A stretch of 64,000 nucleotides of DNA, from positions 496,001 through 560,000 of the forward strand of contig NZ_JAPDDT010000003.1 of NCBI RefSeq assembly GCF_025950235.1, written 5' to 3'. The first letter of the stretch is position 1, and each line of letters starts with the position of its first letter. The position numbers and the translations under genes are program-made. Below the pieces are notes generated by a model. That model saw only the letters and a list, made by a program, of their open reading frames with translations, was not told the DNA's origin and made no database searches. Origin of the DNA: Luteolibacter arcticus (GTDB taxonomy: Bacteria > Verrucomicrobiota > Verrucomicrobiia > Verrucomicrobiales > Akkermansiaceae). Shown here piece after piece: positions 1-8,631 of this stretch.

Positions 1-296
1 GGGTGGATATCGACGGGAATGCCGCGGCCGTTGTCAGCGACGGAGATCGAGCCATCGACGTGGATCGAGACCCTGATGCGATCGCAATAGCCGGCGAGGT
101 GTTCGTCGATCGAGTTGTCGAGAACCTCGAAGACGCAGTGATGCAGGCCGCGCTCATCGGGGTCGCCGATGTACATGCCGGGGCGCTTGCGGACGGCCTC
201 CAAGCCTTCGAGTTTGTCGATCTGCGCGGCACCGTACTCCTGGTCTCCGCTGACGTTCGTATCGGCCTTTTCAGGCTCCTGATGCTCTTCGGACAT
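1..296 (-). CDS. gyrB: DNA gyrase subunit B, N-terminal fragment (cut by window edge)
   Basis: This is the beginning of the ATP-hydrolysing subunit of DNA gyrase, which introduces negative supercoils into DNA. Only 98 codons are inside the window. Translating the minus strand from the ATG at 296 gives [17 protein letters not shown], then [15 protein letters not shown], then VADNGRGIP. These are the GHKL ATPase signatures of GyrB/ParE: the Glu and Asn that activate water and bind magnesium, and the DNGRGIP nucleotide-binding loop. ParE has similar motifs, but the spacing and the N-terminal lead-in are typical of GyrB. The 137-bp spacer upstream is AT-rich compared with the rest of the window and probably holds the promoter, although I could not fix its boxes. 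The protein's remainder lies beyond position 1. Confidence 0.9.
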   Translation of the reverse strand, partial: MSEEHQEPEKADTNVSGDQEYGAAQIDKLEGLEAVRKRPGMYIGDPDERGLHHCVFEVLDNSIDEHLAGYCDRIRVSIHVDGSISVADNGRGIPVDIH

Positions 297-433
297 GGGC
301 GCGCAAAAGGTCTGAAATGCCCGCACCGTAGACAAGGACTGATTGCCAAAATGCAGGATAAAATCCCGCTATTTTTGACCTCACCCAATCGACTTAAAAT
401 CAACCTCTTACAATCCCCGTAAAAGGCTTCAAA

Positions 434-1501
434 TCAGGCCATCCCGAGACACTCGCGCTGCCAGTTCAGCAGCACCTCTTCCGGAGTCGCTTCACCGTCT
501 GCAATCAACTCGATGAGGGAGCGTGGAGCAATCAAGGAGCCGTCGATATCGAGCGCCGCCGCCTTGGCATCGCGGAGCGAAATCAAGGCCGCCACGCGGG
601 CGTCAAATTCCGAATCGCGCCGCCTCCGCAGGCCGCGAGGTTTCTCCGGCCACTCCTGGGGATCGCGGGCGCGCGCGACTTCCAAGGCGTCGGTCAAGCG
701 CTTGCGACGTTCCGGGCGGTAGTGGGGCGGGATCTCGATTCGTTTGGCCGCCGCGAGCGACAGGCTCCAGTCGATGAGTTGTCGATTGGTCGCCACCATG
801 AAGGACGGGCGATCCCACGAGGAGGCCTCGAGATCCCGCCATTCCCACAGCGACTTGAGAAAATTCAGGCCGCAGCGATCCAGCCTGCCGGACCCCTGGA
901 TCCTCCACGGCTCCCCGCGCGTCTCATCCCGCTCCAGCACCTTGATACGAGCGGCATCGCAGCTTTCCAGGAACCATTCGTAGCGGCCCTTCGACTGAAG
1001 CTCCGCGGAGATTTTCTCTCCCATCGGCAGCAGGAAATGCACGTCGTTGAGCGCGTATTCCATCATCTTCGGCGAGAGTGGGCGCTTGCCCCAATCCGCC
1101 TTCTGCGACGATTTGGAGAGCACCACGCCGAAATACAGCTCGACCAGATCCGCCAAACCGAAACGCCTCACCCCGAGCAGCCGGGCACCGATCTGGGTGT
1201 CATAGACCGCCGGCGGCAGAACCCCGAAGGACCGGCGCAGCATGGTCATGTCGTAATCGGCCCCGTGCATCCACACGGTCCGCCCCTCGAGGAAGGCTCC
1301 CAGAGGTGCAAGATTTTCGATCTCGAGAGGGTCGATCAGGACATTCTCCCCAGAGCAGGAGAACTGTACCAGACAGAGGGATTCGCGGTAGCGATGGAGG
1401 CTGTCCGCCTCGGTATCGATGGCGCAAAGGTCCGAGGGTTCCGAGCGACTCAAGAGCGCTGCAAGATCTTCAGACGTGTGGACCAAAACAGGTGACGACA
1501 T
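434..1501 (-). CDS. rnd: Ribonuclease D (DEDD 3'-5' exonuclease with HRDC domain)
   Basis: A 355-residue 3'-5' exoribonuclease of the DEDD family, predicted to trim tRNA precursors and other structured RNAs. The three exonuclease motifs are visible: Asp29 and Glu31 in AIDTEAD, Asp84 in HGADYDMTML, and Tyr149/Asp153 in YALNDVHFL, which makes it the DEDDy type. The C-terminal part, from about residue 205, contains a helical stretch with WEWRDLEA and VATNRQLIDWS that fits one HRDC nucleic-acid-binding domain. Its length matches bacterial RNase D (about 360-380 residues). The ATG at 1501 is the natural start. The gene follows the secreted-protein gene in the same direction after a 115-bp spacer with two hairpins, so it probably has its own promoter. 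Confidence 0.9.
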   Translation of the reverse strand: MSSPVLVHTSEDLAALLSRSEPSDLCAIDTEADSLHRYRESLCLVQFSCSGENVLIDPLEIENLAPLGAFLEGRTVWMHGADYDMTMLRRSFGVLPPAVYDTQIGARLLGVRRFGLADLVELYFGVVLSKSSQKADWGKRPLSPKMMEYALNDVHFLLPMGEKISAELQSKGRYEWFLESCDAARIKVLERDETRGEPWRIQGSGRLDRCGLNFLKSLWEWRDLEASSWDRPSFMVATNRQLIDWSLSLAAAKRIEIPPHYRPERRKRLTDALEVARARDPQEWPEKPRGLRRRRDSEFDARVAALISLRDAKAAALDIDGSLIAPRSLIELIADGEATPEEVLLNWQRECLGMA

Positions 1502-1528
1502 GGAAAAAGCGAATGGGCTCCATGGAAA

Positions 1529-1593
1529 AGCTCCGGACCCCTATGACAGGCTCCGGAGCTCTTATCGAGAGCTGGCGGGAAACGAGGTTTCCC
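1529..1593. other. Two short hairpins between the secreted-protein gene and rnd
   Basis: Arms AGCTCCGGA (1529-1537) and TCCGGAGCT (1552-1560) form a 9-bp stem with a 14-base loop. GGGAAAC (1577-1583) and GTTTCCC (1587-1593) form a perfect 7-bp stem with a 3-base loop. They lie just downstream of the stop of the minus-strand gene ending at 1616. There is no thymine run after either stem, so they may be transcript-stabilising 3' structures or weak terminators rather than classical intrinsic terminators. Confidence 0.4.
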
Positions 1594-1615
1594 GAAGCCC
1601 GCGGGGATTGCGAGA

Positions 1616-3742
1616 TTATTGTCGCAGATCGAGCGCGGTGAGCTTGACTTGAATGTTCGGCAGGGGCTTGCCCGGCTTGACCGGATTCCGGCTCCGCAGC
1701 GTCACGTAATCTTGGTTCAAATTGACAATCGTCGGAATCGCCTGAGGCCGGATGAAGTAAATTTCCCGGGTTGCCGGGTTCAGCACGTTCACTTCGATTC
1801 GAACTTCACGGGTGGCCGTCACATTGTCCTCAATGATGACCTCATAGGGAGTGCGGGGGCCGATTTTGATCTTCTTCGTCTTGGTCTTGCCCTTGGCGTT
1901 CGTCGTCACCTCCGAGAAATCGTAGCGCAAGCTGGAACCGGTATTCTCTCTCCTCGGAACCCGAACCACCAGTCGGCCGGTGTCGTCAAGTACTGGACCC
2001 ACGACACCCGGTGGCTGCTCATCTGAGTCAATGATCGGCTCCGCGACGGCGAGGAGGGCGCGGTTGAACTCTTCGACCAGCAGAGGAAACCCACCAATAC
2101 CCGACTCCGGAACAGGCTGCGGCACAAACTGCTGGCGAGCGGCGGTGCTGATCGCCTCATTGGACGGGAAGTGGTAGGCGTATTCCTCGACATTCGACAT
2201 GCCGTCGCGATCGAAGTCGCCAGCGGGCGTGGTGTCGCCAGTGGTTCCGAGCGGGAACGCGTCTTGGGCGTAACCGGCATAGGAGTCCACGAACCTGACC
2301 TTCGTCCGGAACTCACGCCTGGAGCGATCCCAGGAAATATTGCTGATCGGAAGCGCGCGTTGGTAGCGGAGGTCGATCACGCCTTCCTCACCGACATCGA
2401 AGAACGATGGTGGCAGAGTGTAGCTCTGGACCGCCGGAGTGGAGAGGATCACCGGAGTTTGGGGAACGGTGGGAGGGAACGTGATGGTATCTTCCGCCGG
2501 ATTCAGGATCGAGAAGAAGATATTATCTCCAGGAACGACCTTGTTCAGGTCGTTTCCTTCCCAGCGGATCGTATTGATCACACGCGGATCCATCTGATAG
2601 TAACCATCCAGGTAGGATCCGGAAGTGAAACGGAAGCCGCCTTTCACCCGCGGATTCGAGCCGAAGGCTTCCACGTTCGGCACGATGGTGACAGGTATCG
2701 AAAGCGGAACGTTAGGATTGAGGAGGCTCGGGAAGCCAAACACGTAGCGGCCCGTCACGAGCTCCTCGTTCATCTGCTTCAGCGCGACGGCGGGAGGGCC
2801 GGAAACCACTCCACTGAGGGTATCGATACTGGAATTGATCGGCAACGAATCCGTAGTGAAGGAAGGGCCGGGAGCACCGGCGCCAGTTCTGCCGGGTAGG
2901 ATCGCGAGGTTCAGCGTGGAATCGTTGCCATTGGGAGTGATCTCCGTGAGGACGATGTTCGCGCCAGTGCCGGTCACTGAGTAAAAGTTCGCAATGGCCG
3001 GGGTGGCCGCCAAGGCAACACGGACATTCTCACCCCATTCTTCCGCGAAGAACGGAACGATCTCCAGTCCATCCACTTCAATCGCCACCGGGACGTCGAT
3101 GGAGAGTGGCGAGCCGACAATGTCCGCACCCGTCACCACCACCTGAAGGAAACCAGTCTCAGGAATCGGGATGGCGAGGGGGGGTTCGAGGATCCCTGAG
3201 GCCACCAAGGTCTCTTCCTGACGGACCGAACCGTAACGACGGATCATCTCATATCGGGAAATGTTATACTGGGTGACCTGCGGGGTGCGGAGATCGTGGA
3301 ACACCGTCACCGCACCATCGCGGAAAATCCGCAGTGGCCGGGGCAGCTTGCTTGGCGGAGCCGACAGCAGGGAGCACTCCTGAGGGCGAGAAGGGGCAAT
3401 CAGGAGCGCACGCACGACGCCTTCGATCGACCAATACTGATTGGCGTCGCTCACGCCATCGCCGTTGAAGTCACCCGCTGCAACATATCCCGTGATGCCC
3501 AAGGCACACCCGAGGTGCGGACCATAGAAATACAACTCAGGATCGCTCGTGCAGGCAGCGAGAAGAACGATTCCATCCCGCACGAAAAGGTTCAATTCAC
3601 CGTGATCGAATCGAACCACACTGCCCGCCGTCTGGACATGGCGCTTGTTGATGCCGAGTTCCAAATAGATGTCGGATCGCGCGGCCGTCAGGGTAAGTCC
3701 GAGAATAGTTGCTGCTGTGGATACCAGCCGGTGGGTTTGCAT
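1616..3742 (-). CDS. Large secreted protein with calcium-type DxDxDG repeats, function unknown
   Basis: A predicted 708-residue exported protein. I place the start at the ATG at 3742 because it gives a clean signal peptide (MQTHRLVSTAATILGL followed by small residues); an upstream start at 3799 would add a basic leader with no benefit. Two calcium-binding-like loops are visible, GDFNGDGVSDANQYW near the N-terminus and GDFDRDGMSNVEEYA about two thirds along, which resemble dockerin or thrombospondin type-3 loops. The remainder is rich in beta-forming Val/Thr/Pro segments. There is no catalytic motif I recognise, no PEP-CTERM tail and no beta-barrel. It lies downstream of the coaE-rho gene, separated by a spacer with a perfect palindrome. 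It may be a surface or periplasmic structural protein; no function is assigned. Confidence 0.7.
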   Translation of the reverse strand: MQTHRLVSTAATILGLTLTAARSDIYLELGINKRHVQTAGSVVRFDHGELNLFVRDGIVLLAACTSDPELYFYGPHLGCALGITGYVAAGDFNGDGVSDANQYWSIEGVVRALLIAPSRPQECSLLSAPPSKLPRPLRIFRDGAVTVFHDLRTPQVTQYNISRYEMIRRYGSVRQEETLVASGILEPPLAIPIPETGFLQVVVTGADIVGSPLSIDVPVAIEVDGLEIVPFFAEEWGENVRVALAATPAIANFYSVTGTGANIVLTEITPNGNDSTLNLAILPGRTGAGAPGPSFTTDSLPINSSIDTLSGVVSGPPAVALKQMNEELVTGRYVFGFPSLLNPNVPLSIPVTIVPNVEAFGSNPRVKGGFRFTSGSYLDGYYQMDPRVINTIRWEGNDLNKVVPGDNIFFSILNPAEDTITFPPTVPQTPVILSTPAVQSYTLPPSFFDVGEEGVIDLRYQRALPISNISWDRSRREFRTKVRFVDSYAGYAQDAFPLGTTGDTTPAGDFDRDGMSNVEEYAYHFPSNEAISTAARQQFVPQPVPESGIGGFPLLVEEFNRALLAVAEPIIDSDEQPPGVVGPVLDDTGRLVVRVPRRENTGSSLRYDFSEVTTNAKGKTKTKKIKIGPRTPYEVIIEDNVTATREVRIEVNVLNPATREIYFIRPQAIPTIVNLNQDYVTLRSRNPVKPGKPLPNIQVKLTALDLRQ

Positions 3743-3814
3743 GAGGCGAAACCTTCCGCGTGCCTTTCGCTTTGACAAGAAGAATTGTCGGCGGCACATC
3801 GCACTGAATCGCTT

Positions 3815-3839
3815 GATGTTTCAAGCATCTTGAAACATC
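3815..3839. promoter_or_regulatory. Perfect 11-bp inverted repeat in the coaE-rho / secreted-protein spacer
   Basis: GATGTTTCAAG (3815-3825) and CTTGAAACATC (3829-3839) are exact reverse complements around the 3-base centre CAT. The site is 37 bp beyond the stop of the coaE-rho frame and 73 bp upstream of the start of the next gene on the same strand. It is not followed by a thymine run on the minus strand. It could be an operator for the secreted-protein gene or a 3' stem of the rho transcript. Confidence 0.45.
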
Positions 3840-3875
3840 CCTGCAAAGGCTGTTACAAGGTCTTTACAACGTGCA

Positions 3876-5798
3876 TCACCGCAGCCCGCGAAGTAGAAGC
3901 TCGGCATTCGTCTTCGTCGCCTTGAGGTTTTTCAAAAGCATCTCGATGGCGTCACCGATCGGCAACTGGGCAAGCTGCTTACGTAGATCCAACACCTTCA
4001 GGAATTCATCTGGATGATACAGGCGCTCGTCATTGCGAGTGCCGCTCTGGGGAATATGAATCGCGGGGTAAACGCGCCGTTCCGCCAGCTCCCGGTCCAG
4101 CCGGACCTCCATGTTGCCGGTGCCCTTGAATTCCTCGAAGATTACGTCGTCCATCCGGCTTTCGGTCTCGATCAGGGCGGTGGCGAGCACGGTCAGGCTG
4201 CCGCCTTCTTCGACATTGCGGGCATTGCCGAAGAATTTGCGCGATTTCTGGAGGGCCACCGGGCTGACGCCGCCGCTGCCGATCGGGCCGCCTTGGTTGG
4301 CGGAGTTGTGGCCGCGGGCGAGCCGGGTGAGGCTGTCCAGCAATAGCACGACATCCTTCCCCTGCTCCACCAGGCGCCGGGCCCGCTCGATCACCAAATC
4401 GGCGACCTGCGCGTGACGCCGGGGTGCCTCATCGAAGGTGGAGGCATACACGGTGGTTCCCACCGTCTCCTCGAAATCCGTCACTTCCTCCGGCCGCTCA
4501 TCCAGCAGCACCACGATCAACTCGATCTCCGGGTGATTGCGGCGAATCGCCTTGGCGATCTGCTTCAGCAGGATCGTCTTGCCACCACGCGGCGGGGCGA
4601 CGATCAAGCCGCGCTGGCCCTTGCCAAGCGGGGCCACGAGGTCCAACACGCGGACGCCCACTGCCTCCGGCCCGTCCGCTTCGAGGACGATCCTGCGGTC
4701 GGGAAACAGCGGGGTGAGCTTGTCGAATTCCTTCGGGGTCTTGTATTCGGCAGCGGGGATGCCCTCGATCTCGAGGATCTCGACGGCGGAAAGATACTTG
4801 TCGCGGTCACGCGGCGCACGGATCCGCACCTTCACCCGGTTGCCGGCGCGCAGGGCGTGGTCCCGCAGCAGGTGGCCATTGATGTAGAGGTCATCCGGCG
4901 AGGTCCGGAAGCTCCGGGCCGGGTCGCGCAGCATAGCATAGTTCTCCTTCGCCTGCTCGACGATTCCCTCGCCGATCAAATTCGCTCCTTCATTCGCGTA
5001 GAAGCTAAGCAACTCGAACACGAGCTGCGTTTTCGGCGCCCCCGGAGTGATTCGTGCGGGCACGGCCTCGGCCATCGTCAGCAGCTCGCCGAGCGGCTTC
5101 AGGCGGAAGGCATTGATATCGATGGTCTGGGGCAAGGGGGCTGCTTCCTGGACAGCCGGTTCGGCGGCAGGAGTTTCAGGCAGGCGGGTATCGTCGCTCA
5201 TGATGGCGTGGGATTGAAGGAAGCGCAGCCACTGCGCCTCGAGAACCGAGGGTGGTCCCTCGTTCCATAAAACATGGTCGGCCCTGCGCAGCTTCTCCTC
5301 CTGCGGCATCTGCGCCGCGAGAATGGAAGCAATGGTGGCATCGTCGAAGCCATTCCGGTTGCGGATCCGCCGGTACCGGGTTTCGAGACCGGCCGCCACC
5401 AGAAGGTTTCCGTGCTGCCCGAAATCGAAGGCGTTCTCGAACAGGAGCGGAATGTCCGCCACGAACAGGGACGCCGGTAGTTTGCGGGCGGCAGCCAAAG
5501 ATTCAAGACATTCCTCCCACACCCGGGGATGAACGATCGCCTCCAGGTCGCGCCGGGCCGCCGCATCGCCGAAGACGGCTTGCCGTAGCGCCGGTCGATC
5601 CACCCCGCCGGATCCGCCGATCACCCCACCGCCAAAGCGCGCGCGGACGCCGGAGACGACCACCGGGTCACTCTCGTAAAGGCGGTGCACGCAGGCATCC
5701 GCATCAAAGATCACCGCACCGGGGCAAACTTCCCCGAGGATCCGGCAGGCGGTCGATTTCCCGCTGGCGATCCCGCCGCTGAGGCCAAAGACGAGCAC
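3876..5798 (-). CDS. coaE-rho: Fused dephospho-CoA kinase / transcription termination factor Rho
   Basis: One uninterrupted 640-residue frame contains two complete enzymes. Residues 1-199 are dephospho-CoA kinase, which phosphorylates the ribose 3'-OH of dephospho-CoA in the last step of CoA synthesis; the P-loop is GLSGGIASGKST. Residues 200-640 are Rho, the hexameric RNA-dependent ATPase that terminates transcription. The Rho part has the RNA-binding cold-shock-like domain (SFRTSPDDLYINGHLLR), Walker A APPRGGKTILLK, Walker B DVVLLLDSLTRLAR and the conserved KSRKFFGNARNVEEGGS stretch. Each half is about the normal length of the free-standing protein. A methionine at residue 200 (ATG at 5201) could start a separate Rho, but no Shine-Dalgarno sequence precedes it and no stop codon separates the halves. 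The pilus-cluster terminator at 5862-5896 isolates this transcript from the upstream operon. Confidence 0.92.
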   Translation of the reverse strand: MLVFGLSGGIASGKSTACRILGEVCPGAVIFDADACVHRLYESDPVVVSGVRARFGGGVIGGSGGVDRPALRQAVFGDAAARRDLEAIVHPRVWEECLESLAAARKLPASLFVADIPLLFENAFDFGQHGNLLVAAGLETRYRRIRNRNGFDDATIASILAAQMPQEEKLRRADHVLWNEGPPSVLEAQWLRFLQSHAIMSDDTRLPETPAAEPAVQEAAPLPQTIDINAFRLKPLGELLTMAEAVPARITPGAPKTQLVFELLSFYANEGANLIGEGIVEQAKENYAMLRDPARSFRTSPDDLYINGHLLRDHALRAGNRVKVRIRAPRDRDKYLSAVEILEIEGIPAAEYKTPKEFDKLTPLFPDRRIVLEADGPEAVGVRVLDLVAPLGKGQRGLIVAPPRGGKTILLKQIAKAIRRNHPEIELIVVLLDERPEEVTDFEETVGTTVYASTFDEAPRRHAQVADLVIERARRLVEQGKDVVLLLDSLTRLARGHNSANQGGPIGSGGVSPVALQKSRKFFGNARNVEEGGSLTVLATALIETESRMDDVIFEEFKGTGNMEVRLDRELAERRVYPAIHIPQSGTRNDERLYHPDEFLKVLDLRKQLAQLPIGDAIEMLLKNLKATKTNAELLLRGLR

Positions 5799-5861
5799 GC
5801 CCGAAATTGACGCCCGAAGGATGGTTCGGGCAACGCCGAAATGAGCGGTCCCCGCAGGGAC

Positions 5862-5896
5862 AAAAAAACGGGCGGGGAATCAATCCCCGCCCGTTT
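5862..5896 (-). terminator. Intrinsic terminator of the pilus-type operon
   Basis: Arms at 5866-5878 and 5884-5896 form a 13-bp GC-rich stem (core CGGGCGGGG/CCCCGCCCG) with a 5-base loop. On the minus strand the stem is followed by a run of seven thymines (complement of 5862-5868). It lies 27 bp past the stop of the secretin gene and before the coaE-rho start, so it should end the transcript of the five-gene cluster. It is the clearest rho-independent terminator I found in the window. Confidence 0.88.
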
Positions 5897-5922
5897 GGAA
5901 ACATCATGTACCGCTGCGATCC

Positions 5923-8559
5923 TTACGGAGGCGGCATCGGCAGGACGGTTGCATCGCCACCACCGACGGACACGTCACCCATGCCGTCAGGCGTGGTGGA
6001 TGGAGCCGGCTGCATCGAATCGACTCCGCGGAGCGGACGGCCGGTGGCATCGATGATCTGCGCGGTCACGAAGATGATCAGATTGCTCTTGATCCGGTTC
6101 TCCGCGCGGGACTGGAACAGGCGGCCAACGATCGGGATGTCACCGAAAATCGGCACCTTGTCCTCAACCGTCTGCACGTCCTCGCGCATCAGGCCGCCGA
6201 CCGCGACGGTGTAGCCGTCATAGATGGTCAGCGCCGTGGTCACGCGGCGGGTCGAGAAGACCGGCATTTCGATCCGGTTTTCGGTGATGGTCACCGTCGT
6301 CGGGTTGCCGAGGAAGTCGGTCGCTGGCGATTGGATCGGGCTGCCGTAGTTGACGAAGCCTTCGAACTCGACGATTTCCGGTGCGAAGCGGAGGTCGATC
6401 ACGAAGTCATTGCCACCGATGGTCGGCTCGATTTCCAGCGTGATACCGGTGTTCCGGGTCTCGAACGAGGTCGGAGTGGCCGGAGTGACCGGGAAGGAGC
6501 TTGCACCGCCACCGAGGCCACCAAGGCCACCGCCGTCGGAGAAGCTGCTGCCGATCGAGTTCGGAAGTTCCGGGGGCTCGTATTCGGTCGGGTAGATGAA
6601 TTCGCGGATGATTTCGATCAGCGCCTTCTCACCGGAGCGAGCGGTGATGCTCGGAGCGGTCATCAGGTCGGTGCCCTTCTTCTGGGCGAGACCGCGCATG
6701 ATCATCTGCACCTGGCCATCGGAGAACAGACCGGTCAGGGCGGCAATGCCCGGAGCCGGGGTCGCGCTCGTGTCGGAGCGGTCGGTGTTGTTCAGGATGG
6801 CGTCGATGCTGTTGCGGTTGACCGCGCCGAGACCCGTGCGGTTGCCCGCGGTCACGATGTTGGTCACATCGGTGCTCGGGTCAGCCGGGATCCCCGGGAT
6901 GGTCACGCCGGCAACATCGGTGATGAAGTCGGTGTTCGTGCGGGCCTGGCCGTTGCCGACCGTGCCACCGCTGGCGAAGACTTGGTTGGCGGAAAGGCCG
7001 AAGGGCGAGACGATCCAGTCGAAGCCGAGCTCGTCGGTGTTCTCCTGGGAGATTTCCACGAACTTGGTGGAGATCTTCACCTGCTTCGGAGCTTCGGTCA
7101 CCACCGACTGCACCAGCGCTTCGATGCGGTCGACGTTGGTCGGGGTGTCGCGCACCACCAGCTTGGAGCCGGTCAGGGTGGCGGAAGAACCGTCCACCGG
7201 GGCCACACCTTGCTCCTTGAGCACGTCGCCGATCTTCGGACGCGGCTTGATGGAAGCACCACCGGTGCCGCCGTCGGTCGCGAACGGGTCGTCGCCACCA
7301 CCACCGCCCGCGTCGGCACCAACGCTGCCACCAAGGCGAGCGAGGAAGTCCGGCGGCACGTTGAAGGTGCGGTTGATCAGGTCTTCACCGGTCTCGGTGG
7401 CAGGCACCAGGGTAACGGCGTAGTCGTCCACCTTGTAGCGCAGCTTGGTCTTTTCGCAGATGTAGCGAAGGACTTCGGCAAGCGGCACGTTGCGCAGGCT
7501 CAGTTGGTCGATGCGCAGGGCACCGGGGTCTTGAGTTGCACCGAGACCACCTGCGGCGGCGTCTTCCAGGGCCGGATCGGCACCGGCACCGCCACGCGGC
7601 TTGCGGATGACGAAGTTGATGCCCTTCTTGGCCGGGTCGAGCTCCTGGGTGTCGAACTCGTTGGCACGGACACGAAGGAAGTCGATGGCTTCTTCAACCG
7701 AGGTGTTGTCGAAGTCGATCACCGGGATGATGATCGTGCGAAGCTTGTTGATGATGTAAGTCGCACCGCTGTTCTGGACGGCCGTTCCTTGATCGCTCAG
7801 ATCTTCGGTCACGATCGGAGGCACGGCCAACTCCCAGGCGCGGTCCACTTCAGCGAGAAGCTGGGCGCGAGTGTGATCGTAGGCGGCGCGGTAGTAGTCA
7901 GCGCGGGCCTGGGCGACCTGCTCCATGCCACGACGGGCAGCCTTGTTGTAAGGGTCGATGCGGATGACGTCCTCGTAGGTCCGGTGCGCGTCGTCGAACT
8001 TCCCGAGGTTGTAGTTGCCTTCAGCGATGTAGAGCTTGCGGCGGACTTCGTCGGTGTTCTGCGTGTGCTCGAAGGTGAGCGCCGGGTTGGTGCGGATCGG
8101 ATCGTCGAGATAATCCTGCAGGCGCTTGGCTTCCGCGTTGTTCGGGTTCAGCGCGAGCACGTCGGTGGCGAGCTGGCGGGCCTCATCGTACTTGCCGAGC
8201 TTGCGATACTGTTCGCCGAGGGCGGACGAACCATCAGCAAGAAGCTGGGTAAGATAGGTCCGGCGGTCCTGGACCATGGGCGCATCTGGCAGAGCGTCCA
8301 GAGCGGCTTTGTACTTGTCCACGGCCACCTTGTAGTCGCCCTTGGCATACGCTTCGCGACCTTCGTCGCGGAGCTTGTCCGAAGTGGCGACCGCGTTCTG
8401 GCGGCGGATCATTTCTTTCTGGGCAAGTCCGCTGTAGCTACCGCCGCCGGAATATCCTTCTCCGGCGTTGGCGACTGTCAGCGTGACCGGCATCACAGCG
8501 GCCACTGCCATGAGGGCGGCGGCGGTGCTGCAGGTGCGATGCATTGGCGTTTTTTGCAT
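5923..8559 (-). CDS. Secretin (PilQ/GspD family) of the pilus-type cluster, Amuc_1098-like
   Basis: An 878-residue outer-membrane secretin, the last gene of the cluster. From the ATG at 8559 it begins with a signal peptide (hydrophobic AAALMAVAAVMPVTLTVANA); a TTG at 8613 would extend it by 18 residues. Next comes a TPR region (about residues 60-240, including GNYNLGKFDDAHRTYEDV and DPYNKAARRG). Secretin N-domains follow (DNTSVEEAIDFLRV; LRNVPLAEVLRYICE; DTPTNVDRIEALVQ). The C-terminal gate has VIREFIYPTEYEPPELP and the closing signature VAVGGLMREDVQ with VPIFGDIPIVGRLFQ. Secretins form 12-15-mer rings that let pili or proteins through the outer membrane. Fused TPRs at the N-terminus are unusual compared with proteobacterial PilQ. 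A second secretin at 60180-62639 shares both the TPR and gate signatures. Confidence 0.92.
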   Translation of the reverse strand: MQKTPMHRTCSTAAALMAVAAVMPVTLTVANAGEGYSGGGSYSGLAQKEMIRRQNAVATSDKLRDEGREAYAKGDYKVAVDKYKAALDALPDAPMVQDRRTYLTQLLADGSSALGEQYRKLGKYDEARQLATDVLALNPNNAEAKRLQDYLDDPIRTNPALTFEHTQNTDEVRRKLYIAEGNYNLGKFDDAHRTYEDVIRIDPYNKAARRGMEQVAQARADYYRAAYDHTRAQLLAEVDRAWELAVPPIVTEDLSDQGTAVQNSGATYIINKLRTIIIPVIDFDNTSVEEAIDFLRVRANEFDTQELDPAKKGINFVIRKPRGGAGADPALEDAAAGGLGATQDPGALRIDQLSLRNVPLAEVLRYICEKTKLRYKVDDYAVTLVPATETGEDLINRTFNVPPDFLARLGGSVGADAGGGGGDDPFATDGGTGGASIKPRPKIGDVLKEQGVAPVDGSSATLTGSKLVVRDTPTNVDRIEALVQSVVTEAPKQVKISTKFVEISQENTDELGFDWIVSPFGLSANQVFASGGTVGNGQARTNTDFITDVAGVTIPGIPADPSTDVTNIVTAGNRTGLGAVNRNSIDAILNNTDRSDTSATPAPGIAALTGLFSDGQVQMIMRGLAQKKGTDLMTAPSITARSGEKALIEIIREFIYPTEYEPPELPNSIGSSFSDGGGLGGLGGGASSFPVTPATPTSFETRNTGITLEIEPTIGGNDFVIDLRFAPEIVEFEGFVNYGSPIQSPATDFLGNPTTVTITENRIEMPVFSTRRVTTALTIYDGYTVAVGGLMREDVQTVEDKVPIFGDIPIVGRLFQSRAENRIKSNLIIFVTAQIIDATGRPLRGVDSMQPAPSTTPDGMGDVSVGGGDATVLPMPPP

Positions 8560-8631
8560 GGTTGGGGCTGTGTTCTGCCGAGCTGTTCGGCGGTTGGGAA
8601 GCGCTATTTTCAAAAACAGTTTGATTTAGTG

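Noticed and set aside
5199-5201. Independent start of a separate rho gene at ATG 5201
   Set aside because: Not excluded as an internal start, but no Shine-Dalgarno sequence precedes it and no stop ends the CoaE part, so one fused gene is the simplest reading.
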